Origin: Austropuccinia psidii
Taxonomy: Eukaryota > Basidiomycota > Pucciniomycetes > Pucciniales > Sphaerophragmiaceae
Assembly: GCA_023105745.1 (NCBI GenBank)
Contig: JALGQZ010000019.1
Span: 2,232,001-2,296,000, forward strand
Direction of reading: 5' to 3'
Length of the DNA stretch: 64,000 nucleotides
Shown: piece by piece, positions 9,835 through 20,086 of the stretch
How positions within the stretch are numbered: position 1 is the stretch's first letter
Layout: every line of letters starts with the position of its first letter
Program-made: the position numbers and the translations under genes
Notes under the pieces: generated by a model
What the model was told of the DNA's origin: nothing
Seen by the model: only the letters and a program-made list of their open reading frames with translations
The model's database searches: none

Positions 9835-11341
9835 TGTCAGGGTGAGTCTATATAGTAGCTATAAAATGTAGTTAAAAGCTATTATTATGACTGTGACAGA
9901 TCAAAAACAAATAAAATTAAATCTTCAGGTCCTACTGCCACGTGGTAACAGTGGTGATGAGTCTATTGAGGACCTGGGCTGCAATACTCTAATATCTTTG
10001 ACTGTAAAGAGGTACTACAATAATTATGTTCTAATTATATCTTTAATAATAATTCTAAGGAAACTACTGATTGATAACAGTTTTGTCACGTAAGAATATG
10101 GATAATAAGATAAGATGCTGGGTTTTCAAGGAAAAAACCCTTCCCTTTGTATCTTTCAAGACTTTCAAGAGTTATTAACTCTTCACACATCAGAGGAGTG
10201 AAACGCTTCACTCCAATGATCAGCCTGTGGTTCTGGATCATCAATTCTGACGTCAATAGAGGCAGAATTGTGGTTTTGGAACCACAAGTGATCATTCTGG
10301 ATCAATACAGGGTGAAAAAACTTTTCACCTGCCACGTCAGCACTTGGATGACATTGTTCTGGTGTCTGTATGATCAATAATGATGATTTTGGAGAGGTTA
10401 TATCTTCATAAGTATATTATTTTAAGTATGGGAGCAATACTGTTTGATACAAGTTTGATACAGTCATGTATTGCTAGAAAAACCTTCCAATCAAGATATC
10501 TCAGCCAGTTCTTAAGATATCAAGAAACCAAGAGCACAGAATTGAAGGGCTCAATGAGATCTTCAATTTGGTATATATGCTTCATGTTTACCCTTCTTTA
10601 AAATAGCAGAAGCTATAAGGGTTTTAAGTTTTTGGATGTATTTTTGTACATCAGTATGAGGCTTCAAAAACTTCCATACCAGATATCTTCTTCAATTTGG
10701 AAGATATCTGTATTCTGATGATAAAGTCTTGTAGGGCTTGATTAGCTCTACAGTTTGGTATATTACACTGTACAGTTGTATGAGTGTATGCCAAAGATAC
10801 AGGGGTTTGTTTACCTTGTGGTTTTCAGAATATCTGTATTTTGATTGTTAAACCTTTGAGCCAAGATCCCTCAGTCGATTTAAGAGATACAGAGGTCTAA
10901 GGTGTCTCAAATTAAAGCTCTTGTTTAGATCTTTAATTTGGTTATACTTTTGTACAGTTTTGTACAAGCCCTCTTTGACTTTCAGGGGGGTCTTGGTTTT
11001 AAAATAAAGGTCATATGGTATCTCCAGTTGTAGTGGTGTTACAGAAACATGGATGATACCATTGTGTAGCTCTCTATGTGAGCTTTAAGAAAAATACCAT
11101 TTTGGTATAGGATAACTTAAATATGCATAAGTTAGATGAGAGGTGAAAATAAGGGTTTTGACTTGTTTATTCTCCTCTAGGTTTCCTTATTCTGTTTGGA
11201 TAAGGTTGGTGTTTAATTTAAGAGGAGTTTTTCCTCTTATTTATTAACTGTATTGACTATGTTTGTTCAATACTTGTCATACCATTATTTATGGTATGTT
11301 GGATGTCATTCTAGTTCTCTGTTTTGAGTCACAGGCTGACA
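9835..11341 (-). repeat. 5' LTR of element B
   Basis: 1507 bp. On the minus strand it begins TGTCAGCCTGTGACTC and ends CACCCTGACA, so both ends carry the TGTCAG/CTGACA terminal inverted repeat. It should hold the element's promoter. It directly abuts the primer-binding site. The hairpins at 10195-10214 and 11278-11298 are perfect here, whereas the 11278-type hairpin is damaged in the 3' LTR. Confidence 0.95.
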
Positions 11342-11346
11342 TTAGT

Positions 11347-11852
11347 AGTGCCAGTGAAAGCATGAAACCCCTTAGAATTATTTATTCAAAATTGATTTTC
11401 CCACATCCATCTCAAATTACCAGAATAAAAGTAGATTTTTGAGTAATGAAAAATTATACCAGTAACCATTTCATACCTGGAGATGACTACTTATCAGTTT
11501 ATGGCATAGATATCTCAAGCCAAAAAGATAGGTATTTTAACATAAAAAAAATAAAAGACAAAGCTTCTGCTTCCCAGATAATAAGAAGCCAATTTTTTTG
11601 CTAAAAAATCAAGAAAAAAGCTCACAAAACACATATTCATAAGTGAAAAATAGAAAAGGCCAAATTCAATGAATAATTAACAGAAAACATGGGACAAAAG
11701 TTAATTTATCTCCTGTATTAACAGAAAAATTCCTTTGGAGCCCATGAAAAACAAGTAGGTTCTATGATTGGACATGAGGTATATATTATTTTAAATTTAG
11801 AGAAACCTTATCCACCCCTGTTATAGAGAACAGCTTATCCAGCTAGCCCAAG
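11347..11852 (+). mobile_element. Decayed Ty3 element A, protease to RT start (right half)
   Basis: This is the continuation of element A after the inserted element B. In broken frames it reads the end of the protease region (a YGIDISSQKDRYF stretch that parallels YGMDICNSKNRYL in element B) and the start of reverse transcriptase (LEKPYPPLL followed by AYPASPR, parallel to VERPYPPML and PYPAR in B). Stops and frameshifts are numerous. The retroelement reading ends abruptly at about 11852, where an unrelated repeat begins that also truncates element D at 56094. The rest of RT, RNase H and IN are not in the window. Confidence 0.75.
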
Positions 11853-12000
11853 ACACCAGGGCAAATATTGCGTCAATTGCCGGAGATTGACTTCATGTCA
11901 CACCGCGGTCAGTATGAAACATTGCTTCAGTCACGTTAGTGTCACATTATAGTCACTGGATTTAGTCGGTCACATCACGTCTGCATCAAGACAACGTCAA
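11853..12000. repeat. Junction repeat starting ACACCAGGGCAAAT
   Basis: About 50 bp from 11853 match 56094-56143 with roughly eight differences (core TTGCGTCAATTG). In both places a Ty3 pol reading frame stops exactly where this sequence starts. That is the behaviour of a transposon terminus. Beyond about 11905 the two copies diverge. Downstream here are short GTCA-rich reiterations. Possibly an end of a Plavaka/CACTA-like element, since a Plavaka-like transposase relic lies to the right of the other copy, but this is a guess. Confidence 0.45.
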
Positions 12001-12119
12001 TTGTCAAATGTGTCACATGAGAATGTCACTCAAAGCCCAAACCCATTCAACATTATTTGCAAGTTTTGGGTAATTACACCTCATGGTGCAAGGCAAGAGT
12101 TTGGCATGAGAAGACTTCT

Positions 12120-12992
12120 GCCATCTCACCCCTTTACCATGCCTACTCTCATGCATGAATTGGCTTCCACATCACTGCCTAATCCTCTCCTACCCTTAGC
12201 ATGCTTACATGCTGCACCACCCTCTAGATGTGACTCCAACACTTCCCCCATCTCCACCCTCATCACTGCTTACACTTCCACACCTCCGCCCCGTACAATC
12301 CTTATGCTCCTGCGGCGCCCTCAAGATATACCTCCTATGCCACCCTAAACCCTCCTTACGCCTCATCCTCTCCGCTTCTTACCATGCTTACGCTCGTGTG
12401 GTGCCCTCCTGACATGCCTCCAACACTGCCCTCATCACTCCTTATGCCTCCACACCCCCGCCACTCACAATCCATATGCTGCCGTGGCGCCCTCAAGATA
12501 TACCTCCTATGCCACCCTCAACCCTCCTTATGCCTTCTCCCAACTGGCTAATCCTCTTTGCCAATTACCATCCTTACACTCTCACAGTTTCCTCCCAACA
12601 TGCCTCCAACGCTGCCCCCCATCTTGGCCCTCATAACTCCTTATGCTTCCACACCCCCGCCGCTCATGCCGCACCCTCAAGATATACCTCCTATGTTGCC
12701 CTCAACTCTCCTTATGCCTCATCCTTACGCTCTCGCAGTCTCCTCCCAACATGCCTTCAACGCTCCTCCCACACCGGCCTATTCCCAAAATCACCTACCA
12801 TCCTTACACACCTGCAACGCTCTCAAGATGAGACTACAATGCCCCCCATCTCTGCCCTCACCCCTGCCGCTTACAATCCTTATGCTCCCATGGTGCCCTC
12901 AAGATATGCCTCCATCTTGGCCCTTAACCCCCCTTGCGCATAATCCTCTCTCCGCCGCTTACCATCCTTATGCTCAGGTATTAGATCCATAG
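12120..12992 (+). repeat. Degenerate tandem array, Pro/Tyr-codon rich, ~180-bp period
   Basis: A phrase of the type GCGCCCTCAAGATATACCTC followed by TATGCCACCCT recurs at about 12313, 12489, 12667 and 12896, with CTTATGCCTC and CACACCCCCGCC phrases between. The array is C-rich, unlike its surroundings. Because stops are rare in this composition, several frames stay open together (for example 12476-12943 and 12558-12992). I regard these as by-products of the repeat, though similar sequence is often annotated as hypothetical protein. Confidence 0.7.
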
Positions 12993-13736
12993 GGTACGGT
13001 GGCTTGTTGGCATACATGATGAACACAAACACCAAAACATGCTTAGTGGCCTTCTCTGCCAAAAGGTTCTCAGGGGAAATTGGTGGGGATATTCCCAATG
13101 TTGTGTTTAGGGTTTAAGTAATGAGACTCACAAGTTAAAGCCTAATAAGTGGACTATTCAAAACCCAAATTGTATCTTCTGTTTCCCCAAAAAAACCATT
13201 ATATTTCATATCATTCAAATGGAACACTTTGCTTAGTCCTTACCTCATGAGCGTTGAATAGTTCAAAAGCTGACTTTAGTATATTTCTCACTAGTCAACT
13301 TTATTCAATTTCTCACAGGGAAGAGATTTCATTTGAATTAGATGAAATAATTTGCAACACATCACCTCCTTGAATTTCCCAAAAAATCATATTTTGTAAA
13401 TCCATGACAAGTTCAATAGATATTGATGGAAGGCTCCAAGGCTGTTGATGGGAAGGTTTCTTTTGGTCAGCTTGTGGCTCTGAAATTTCTTTTTTCTAGA
13501 AAATTCACTAACTATTGGACTGATTTAAATTAATATATAACTTCTTTCAAAATTTCCAAGATTCTCCAATATTGATATTACCTAAAAAAGAATCAGTGAT
13601 CTTAAACTTATTTTACTTCCACCACTTTCAGAACTCCTGCCTTTTTTCTTAAATATTGATCTTTCTATTCTACAATTTTCAATCAAGTTATCAATCAACT
13701 CATCACCATCTATTTACTTGATAAACTACCTCTGCT
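12993..13736. other. No gene seen
   Basis: AT-rich sequence with no sustained reading frame and no clear repeat. It may include the 5' flank of the relic that follows. An imperfect relative of the 24-nt palindromes (GGTACGGTGGCTTGTTGGCA) sits near 12984. Confidence 0.5.
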
Positions 13737-15816
13737 ATGCCTCAAGCCCCAGGAAACTCAACTGAATTCCATGAACAAAGAACTTCAGCGCCAAAGAGTG
13801 CAAGTGAAATCTCTGATATGGTCAGTAGTCATGAATTAGGCATTGAAGTAGAGTGCCAGTCACATGAAAATAATCAAGATCCACCAGTTCTTCCAGAATG
13901 TGAGTATGCATCCATCTTGAATATTTGGAATCTCTCAAAACCTGATATTGTGTCATAGCCTTTATTTCAGCTCAGCCTCCAACCTCTCAAAAACCCAATT
14001 TTAAAAGCTATCAGAAGGAAAATACTGTGGAACCTTGTTCACCGACAGAAGATGCTGGGCAATATGACGTAATATTCAGTGGAGAGGTTGAAATTAAGTC
14101 CAAGGAAAAATTTGTCTCAAAAATCGCTCAAACAATCCCAAGGCTGGAAAAAATTCAAAATGATAGTAAAATTCCTGATTATGTATGTCAAAAGATTGCT
14201 GAAGCAATGAGCCTCCTCAAAATGGATTTGAACCCTAAGCCTATTACTATTTCAATACAAAAATGTTAGAAATGGTTGCTTACAATATATGGATAGGTGT
14301 GGAGGTGGGAGAATCTTGACCTGAAGGATCTTGAGTGGTAATTGGAGTTCCAGGAAAAGGATTAGGAAAAAGACCAAATATACATGCCACAAAAAATGCC
14401 ATACCTTTGAAGCCACAAACAATTCCCAGGATCAAGGTGATGAAATGATCAATGTTGATGTAGACCATATTGATAATGAATCTCCGCATACTAAAAGCCC
14501 CCCATACACAATGAAGAAATACATGAGCAAACCCCTCTTGCCTCTCCTCAAAATATTGAAGCCTTTCAAGAAAGGGAGACAATTAAACATGATACAATGG
14601 GTCAAGATATGACTGATATAATGCCTGACCGTGAGCCCAAAGTGTCATCCTCCCCTAATGTTCAAGGAATATTTTTATCCCGCATTGAAGAGTTTGGAGA
14701 AATTTTGACTTATAATTCCAATATTATTCAGGAATCATGGATAAGGGGGCTTGATAATATCAATAGTATTTACAAAAATTGATGGGACAATTTACCAACA
14801 AATGATGCTCATACATTCCTGCCGGTTGGTATTAAGGTGATCAGTAACCAAGAGCTTAAAATGTTGGCCTGGCTTGAGGAGCTTGAGATGGCAGGTGAGT
14901 TTTATCTTTGTGCATGATACATGGTTATTGGCTGTTGACTTGTGATATAAATTGCAATATATAGGGTTAGATTTTTTTAAGCCAACAGAAACAGAAGTGT
15001 TTGAAAACCTCCAGATAATCTTCCAAAATCTGAACAATCCTTCTTCAAAATGGTTCAGTGCCTTCTTTACCCCACAAATCTAAGTAAGCATCTTTGGGAA
15101 AATAGTATGTTTGAATCCATTGGTTTAGTCTCATACAATGTGATTGCACCAAAACCATATGTGGCACCAACATCAAATTCAACCAATCCTCTTGGACTCA
15201 AATGGGGAGCAGCTGAATACCTCGCCTCCTGCTTGAGTAAATTGAAGCAACACACTACACAACTTAGCACTGAAGGTGGAAGTGCTGACAATGAGATATT
15301 GACAAAGCGGCACAAGAAGCTGGAGGATCTAATGGATACAGTTATCCATTTGATGATTGTGTACAACATGGTACGTGCACATTCAAAAGTCAACGTCTAT
15401 GGCATGAAAGGCAAACTCACAAGCTCGAAAAAAATGAGGCCATCAAAGATCTTTTGAGGTGTCACAAGAATCTCAGAATAAATAGAATTTCCTATGGTAT
15501 ATTAACAGCATTCTGTGTGGCAGGGGTTTGTGGTTTGATGATATGCTCAGATGACTGGAGAACAAGCTTGGTGAAAGGGGATTTATCACTCATTGACATT
15601 TTCGAAAGACCTTCAGAGAGTAAAAATCTAGTAGAGCCGGTGTGGCTATGTACTAATAAGTATATATTCAATTTACTGAATAAGAGTATCTTCTCATCAG
15701 AGTCTTTTAAACCCACTGTACCTCTTAGATCTGAATTTGCAAAATTCTTGGTATTAGACTTTGGTGATGCATGGGGGAAAAACCTAGTCTTGGTTCAAGT
15801 GATGTGGTCACATTGA
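13737..15816 (+). pseudogene. Relic of an unrecognised multi-exon protein gene
   Basis: I do not recognise this protein. Exon 1 starts at ATG 13737 and ends at 13898. An intron with GTGAGT donor and TTATTTCAG acceptor (13899-13970) joins in phase to exon 2, which runs to 14269. Further pieces read in frame around 14480-14895, with TGA at 14780 replacing a sense codon between IYKN and WDNLPTNDAHTFLP. A second intron with GTGAGT donor at 14895 and an AG acceptor near 14965 leads to LDFFKPTETEVFENLQ. A two-base insertion near 15083 shifts to the frame continuing from SKHLWENSMFESIGLV, and an A-run near 15428 shifts again to 15454-15816. Several independent breaks with good codon flow between them indicate a dead copy of a real gene. 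No signal peptide seen; one hydrophobic stretch near TAFCVAGVCGLMI. Probably a TE-carried or repeated gene. Confidence 0.5.
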
Positions 15817-15986
15817 CTGTACCCAGGTCAGCTAAACTTACAGCCAGGATTGAGCCATTTTAGATTATCTTTGTTCAGATACATTGTAATTTAATTTTAG
15901 AAAGTAATTTATGAATTTAACAATTGTGACTATTTATCCTACTACTGCCTGAATGCCTTAGTATGAATACCAATAATAACTACCTT

Positions 15987-16010
15987 TGTACAGAGGCATG
16001 CCTCCGTACA
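15987..16010. repeat. 24-nt palindrome, copy 1
   Basis: Arms TGTACAGAGGCA and TGCCTCCGTACA, perfect except one position. Same length and layout as the palindromes at 17951-17974 and 39027-39050 but with a different arm sequence. Confidence 0.7.
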
Positions 16011-16859
16011 CCATAGAGAATACTCTGACAAGATGCAAACTGAGTCAGGCAGTTGTGCCCACAATTAGCACACACAGGGGCATTGTGAGAAGTGATAAAA
16101 CCAAATAATAGGCCAAATGGCACTGGTTATTTTATAGAGGACTAAGATGTTAAGGGATCCACAGCGGAGTGCATATTGCATTTGCGCATGCTTGCAATAG
16201 TACACATGGTTGGATTTGAACATCATGGAAATGGAATATGAATATATCAAATTGAATAATGCAGTATCCACTGCATTTTCAGGTTCAGGTACTTCAGATC
16301 GCCAATTTGCAAAAGTCAGATGTAATATTTCATTTTTAGCCCCAATTAAAAAACATTCATCAACCAAAATTAAATTTAGGTGAAATTAATAATTCACACA
16401 ATGGTCACTAATCCTTTGGTTTCATTTCATTTTCCTGTGCAAGCATGCCATTCACAAAAAAAGGAAAGGAGCATAAAAGGGAACATGAGGCAAATGGTCA
16501 GGGTGAGGAAGGAAAGTGTGAGTTTCTCACTTATTCTTAGCATATATATAGATAGATATGTGGGTTGGCATTTGTGTGGAACCCTCATTGGGCCCCAAGG
16601 GAAATCTTTGGCTTTATTTGGTTTAGAATGAGCCAATGCCATGTGGGCTCCAACAGGGAAGTCAAGGATCTGTGCCGAATAAGGCTCATTGGGCACCTTT
16701 CTGGTTTCAAAAGGCCTAGCTTCAAATGGGAGGAAGCAGTATCCAATATCTTGTATGCTTTGACACAAAGTGATCCCTCAACCACTCGGGCATAGTGAGA
16801 CATCCTGAAAAAAAATGAGGCCAAAACCACACAAAAGAATGATTTTTTTCCCTCCACTT
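16011..16859. other. No gene seen
   Basis: No sustained frame on either strand that looks like protein. A loose internal duplication is visible at 16570-16700, where CTCATTGGGCCCCAAGGGAA and GGCTCCAACAGGGAAGTC phrases recur. It lies just upstream of the TET-like relic and could hold its lost 5' exons. Confidence 0.4.
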
Positions 16860-17865
16860 GACCAACAGCTCAAATATCAATGCCAGTATCAGCAAACATG
16901 AACCAAGTGAAATTCCAAGGGTTGTGGATGTCAATCAGCTCAAACACATTCACTTTGGCTGCATGGCAATTTTCTCTTCAACCGGATTACTCATTTCCCT
17001 TGTTAACTCACACCATTCACAACAATGAGTAAAGTTGTGGTTAATCAATGGGATGAATTATCACAGTTCTTATTTCACAAAAGAAAATTCACCAATCCAA
17101 TTGCAAAAAATGGGGAATTACTGGAGGAATTTATGTTTGAGATTGGGTGGCGGAAATGCAGCACAAACAACAAACAATTTGGGTCTTTTTGGAATTCTTG
17201 GGAAAATTGAAAACACAAAAGATGAATGGTGGAACCAAGGTACAAATCCTAGCTTGGTGGGTTGAATTCTGGGTCAATCCTTACGATATGTTGGGGCTAA
17301 ATTATTCCAAAAGATTCAAACTTGCTACAAGTCATTGGGGGTTCTGTCCTTTGATCAAGTCAACTATGAAGCCAATATTTCTTCAAATCAGGGGGAATTT
17401 GAGTTTGCTTCCACACTCACTTTCACCATGAATGGATTCAAAAACTCACCTCATCTTGATAAGGATGCACCGTTCTATGCTTTGGGATGGTGGTTTCAAG
17501 CTGATAAGCAGACCAGCCAAATTCAAAGAGATGCGACAAAGTGGTGTACAGGGGGAAGATTGATTTTCTTAAATGAGAATTTTTGGATTGATCTATCTGA
17601 ATGTCATGGGCTCATTCAGCTAGTGGGGGCAAGTAGTACATTTGTGCATTATACTGATCCAGCACAGGACAACAAAAGCATGACACTAGTGGGTATGTCT
17701 GCACAATGCTCAAGGATGTTAGAAAAAACAATGTGGCAGAAAATCCATGGCTATTATGAGATTGGCAAGGGAGTGGGCTATCACATCAGGGATGTTAATA
17801 TAATCTCATCCCAATTAGAAGAATGTGGTGATCTGAATATGCCTGGGAAACAGAGGGTGTTGTAA
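16860..17865 (+). pseudogene. TET/JBP-like 2OG-Fe(II) oxygenase relic
   Basis: Reading across frames gives IPRVVDVNQL, FGCMAIFSSTGLLISL, VNQWDELSQFLFHKR and KIENTKDEW, then a long clean stretch at 17335-17865 with FTMNGFKNSPHLDKDAPFYALGWW. HLDKD supplies the HxD iron-binding pair (His at 17452, Asp at 17458). STFVHYTDPAQ and MSAQCSR follow, matching what I know of the TET-like dioxygenase family that is amplified with transposons in basidiomycetes. Such enzymes oxidise 5-methylcytosine. At least two frameshifts break the front half, so this copy is inactive. It ends at 17865 in a normal stop. The family call comes from recognition of the domain; a profile search for the TET/JBP domain would settle it. 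Confidence 0.65.
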
Positions 17866-17950
17866 TGCACAGTATGGTATACAACTTGTTTTGATGGGTT
17901 GGAATTGGGGCTATATTGTGGCTCACATGAAAAAGGGGTGAAATGGCTCA

Positions 17951-17974
17951 TGTACGGTGGCATTCCACCGTACA
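17951..17974. repeat. 24-nt palindrome, copy 2
   Basis: Arms TGTACGGTGG and CCACCGTACA around a CATT loop, perfect over 10 bp. It lies between the TET-like relic and the tandem array that follows. Confidence 0.75.
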
Positions 17975-17999
17975 CTTGTCCTGGTTCCTTGCTCTTCTG

Positions 18000-18440
18000 C
18001 GCACACACATCCTTGCGCTTTGCCAGGATCCCCACACTTCATATGAAAATTGTTACGCCTGTCAGGGATCCTGACTCTGTACACACAAATCCTCATGCTT
18101 GTACAGGTTCCCAACAATCCAAGCCACTCCTTCTGCTGGGGAAGGCTCCCGACAATTCCAACAAGTGCTTACGCCTTTGCAGGCTCCCAACACTTCACAC
18201 GCAAATCCTTACACTTGTACAGGTTCCTGACAATTCAAAAAATTCCTTACTCTTGTGCAGGCTTTTGATGCTTAAAACCCAAATCCTTATTCTTCTGAAG
18301 GTTCCCGACATTTCAGAAGATTTCTTACTCTGGTTGAGGCTTTTGACGCTTCACACACAAATCCTTATGCCTGTACAGGTTCCCAATGATTCAGACAATT
18401 CCTCACGCCGGGGCAGCCTCCCAAGAATTCCAAAAATTCC
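18000..18440 (+). repeat. Degenerate tandem array, ~60-bp period
   Basis: Units of the form CACACAAATCCTTACGCCTG followed by TACAGGTTCCCGACAATTC recur about seven times with drift. The repeat keeps one frame open (17899-18474), but the product is purely repetitive and I do not treat it as a gene. Confidence 0.7.
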
Positions 18441-18831
18441 CTACACAACTAAGATTAATAGCGTGCAATCATAGGAAAGGCCATGACTCATGAAGCTCTG
18501 GTGGATTGCTCACATGCGAGGAACCCCTGCATTTTTACAATTAAGATCTGATATGGTTTAGAACCATGGAAGTAGAAAATATAGGAGGCAGTAATGGTCA
18601 CTGACGTTTTGCACATTTTCTGTGAAAGAGGTTCACACAAAGAAATACTAACTGGAAAATTTGGTGGGGAACTTACAGAATTTACTTGCACCATTGGCAA
18701 AAAAGGAAAGCTCACAGGAAAAAATAATATAACCAAAATTGAAAAAATATTGTATTTTTACAACTAACTTATTCAAAGGATTGTATTACAAAAGGACATA
18801 AGTGAAAAGGAAACACTTATTTTTTTATTTT
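18441..18831. other. No gene seen
   Basis: Unstructured AT-rich sequence between the tandem array and the minus-strand relic that ends at 18832. Confidence 0.45.
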
Positions 18832-20086
18832 TTATTTTGAGAGAAATCTTGAGACTATCCTGGTGATGTCCTCCTTTGGATAAGGCTCCAGTTCCTGGCC
18901 AAGGAGGGTGTTTAGTTCCTCCCAAAATTCCCGGTGCATCTCATTTTAATGAGTTTAATCCACTAAAGGAATCATGTGGAGCAATTCGAGATGCTCCAAC
19001 AAGATTCAGTTTATGGATTCATGGACAATGGCTCAAGGAATAATTAGGGTTGGTCATAATTTGGTAAATTCCTGGCGAGCCTCATTGTGGGAATGAGGAG
19101 GGGAGGCAGTGGGGTTCTTGGGGGCACTGGGAGGGGAAGGGGGGAGCCAACAGGCATATTGTCGATGATTATTACCAAGGCGGGGGTAGCCGGACAAGCT
19201 GGAGATGGTCAAAGGAGGGGTGAGGGAAAGTTTTGAACAGGAAAACAATAAAAAAAGTACTGACCAAAAGGTTCCTCCATGGATTTTGTCAGACCCACCT
19301 CAGGTTCAGGCTCACAAGTCAAAGCATCCTCATGTGGTTCAGAGGGTTTACTTGGGCCTGGAATAGGTGGCTCATGGTGTTGGGAGGGTTCCACAAAAGG
19401 AGGAAAAGTCAGTTCACTTAATTCAAAAGGTAAAATGAGAAAAGGGAAAGGTGGCTGCTTACTGCAGAATAAGTCCTCCGACCATCGGGTGCCACTTGGG
19501 CCTGGAGTAGGTTGCTGCGGAGTTTGCTTGTGAGGCATACAAGGAATGTGTGACTCTTGTTGTGGGGGATTTGGCGGGTTTTGTTCTATGCATAATGGAA
19601 AAAAGTCAGTATAATTGTGTGAGGAGAAATAAATTAAGGAGGAAAAAGAAAACTTACTTTGGCGTTTGAATTTCATGGATGACAAGACATGGTGCCAATT
19701 GGCCCAAGCTTGAATGTCCTCTCACCATTGCCATCCTTCATTGGCTGGATAATCACTTCACTCCAGCGGCGGAGTAAAGTGAACATTGGATGGGGGGTGG
19801 ACAAATCAATACTTGAGGGCACAGGGCTGATCATCCGGAAGCATTCCGGTCTGTGTGTTTGGGGTCCCGGCATCCATTCCCACTCGGGAATGCTTTCATC
19901 ATTGTTGACCACAAAGGAGTCGTCAGGAGGGCATCTTGGGAGGGAACTCCTCTGGCTGCGCAGCCGGAAGGGTCGGACAACAAACAAGCATTTCTTGTGT
20001 GCTTGTTGGAAAGCATAACAAGTGTTGGTTGTTGTCAAGGAGTGAATGCAGGGGATACCCCGCTTACTGCACAAAGTGCACAACAT
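18832..20086 (-). pseudogene. Proline-rich TE-associated protein relic with two introns
   Basis: Minus strand. The N-terminal part (20086-19658) begins MLCTLCSKRGIPCI and has a Cys-rich, basic start that resembles a small zinc-binding motif, then ESIPEWEWMPGPQ and SSIDLSTPHP. An intron at 19657-19586 (GTAAGT donor, TATGCATAG acceptor) and another at 19264-19199 (GTCAGT donor, CTCCAG acceptor) restore the Pro/Ser-rich middle (QQPTPGPSGTRWSEDLF, EPEPEV). The tail continues to 18832 with IVHESIN, LLHMIPLVD, NEMHREFWEELN and YPKEDITRIVSRFL. A frameshift at the exon 1/2 join and at least four in-frame stops in the tail mark it dead. A splice acceptor (TGATTTTTAG) just before 20086 suggests an upstream exon that I could not find. 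Function unknown; I associate this family with repeats in rust genomes. Confidence 0.55.

Larger units (their letters stand above)
1224..11341 (-). mobile_element. Ty3-type LTR retrotransposon B, full length
   Basis: A complete 10.1-kb element bounded by two LTRs with TGTCAG...CTGACA ends (the outer base run of the left LTR reads TGTCCG). The 5-bp target duplication TTAGT is exact at 1219-1223 and 11342-11346. Coding is on the minus strand in the order Gag, protease, RT, RNase H, integrase with a C-terminal chromodomain-like tail, which is the Ty3 (Gypsy) order. A primer-binding site lies beside the 5' LTR at 9814-9831 and a polypurine tract beside the 3' LTR. It landed inside element A in the opposite orientation. 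One frameshift and one in-frame stop in RT/RNase H, plus LTR divergence of a few percent, say it is no longer autonomous. Confidence 0.95.

Noticed and set aside
17899..18474. 191-codon frame over the 60-bp array
   Set aside because: The product is only the repeat translated, with no other support.
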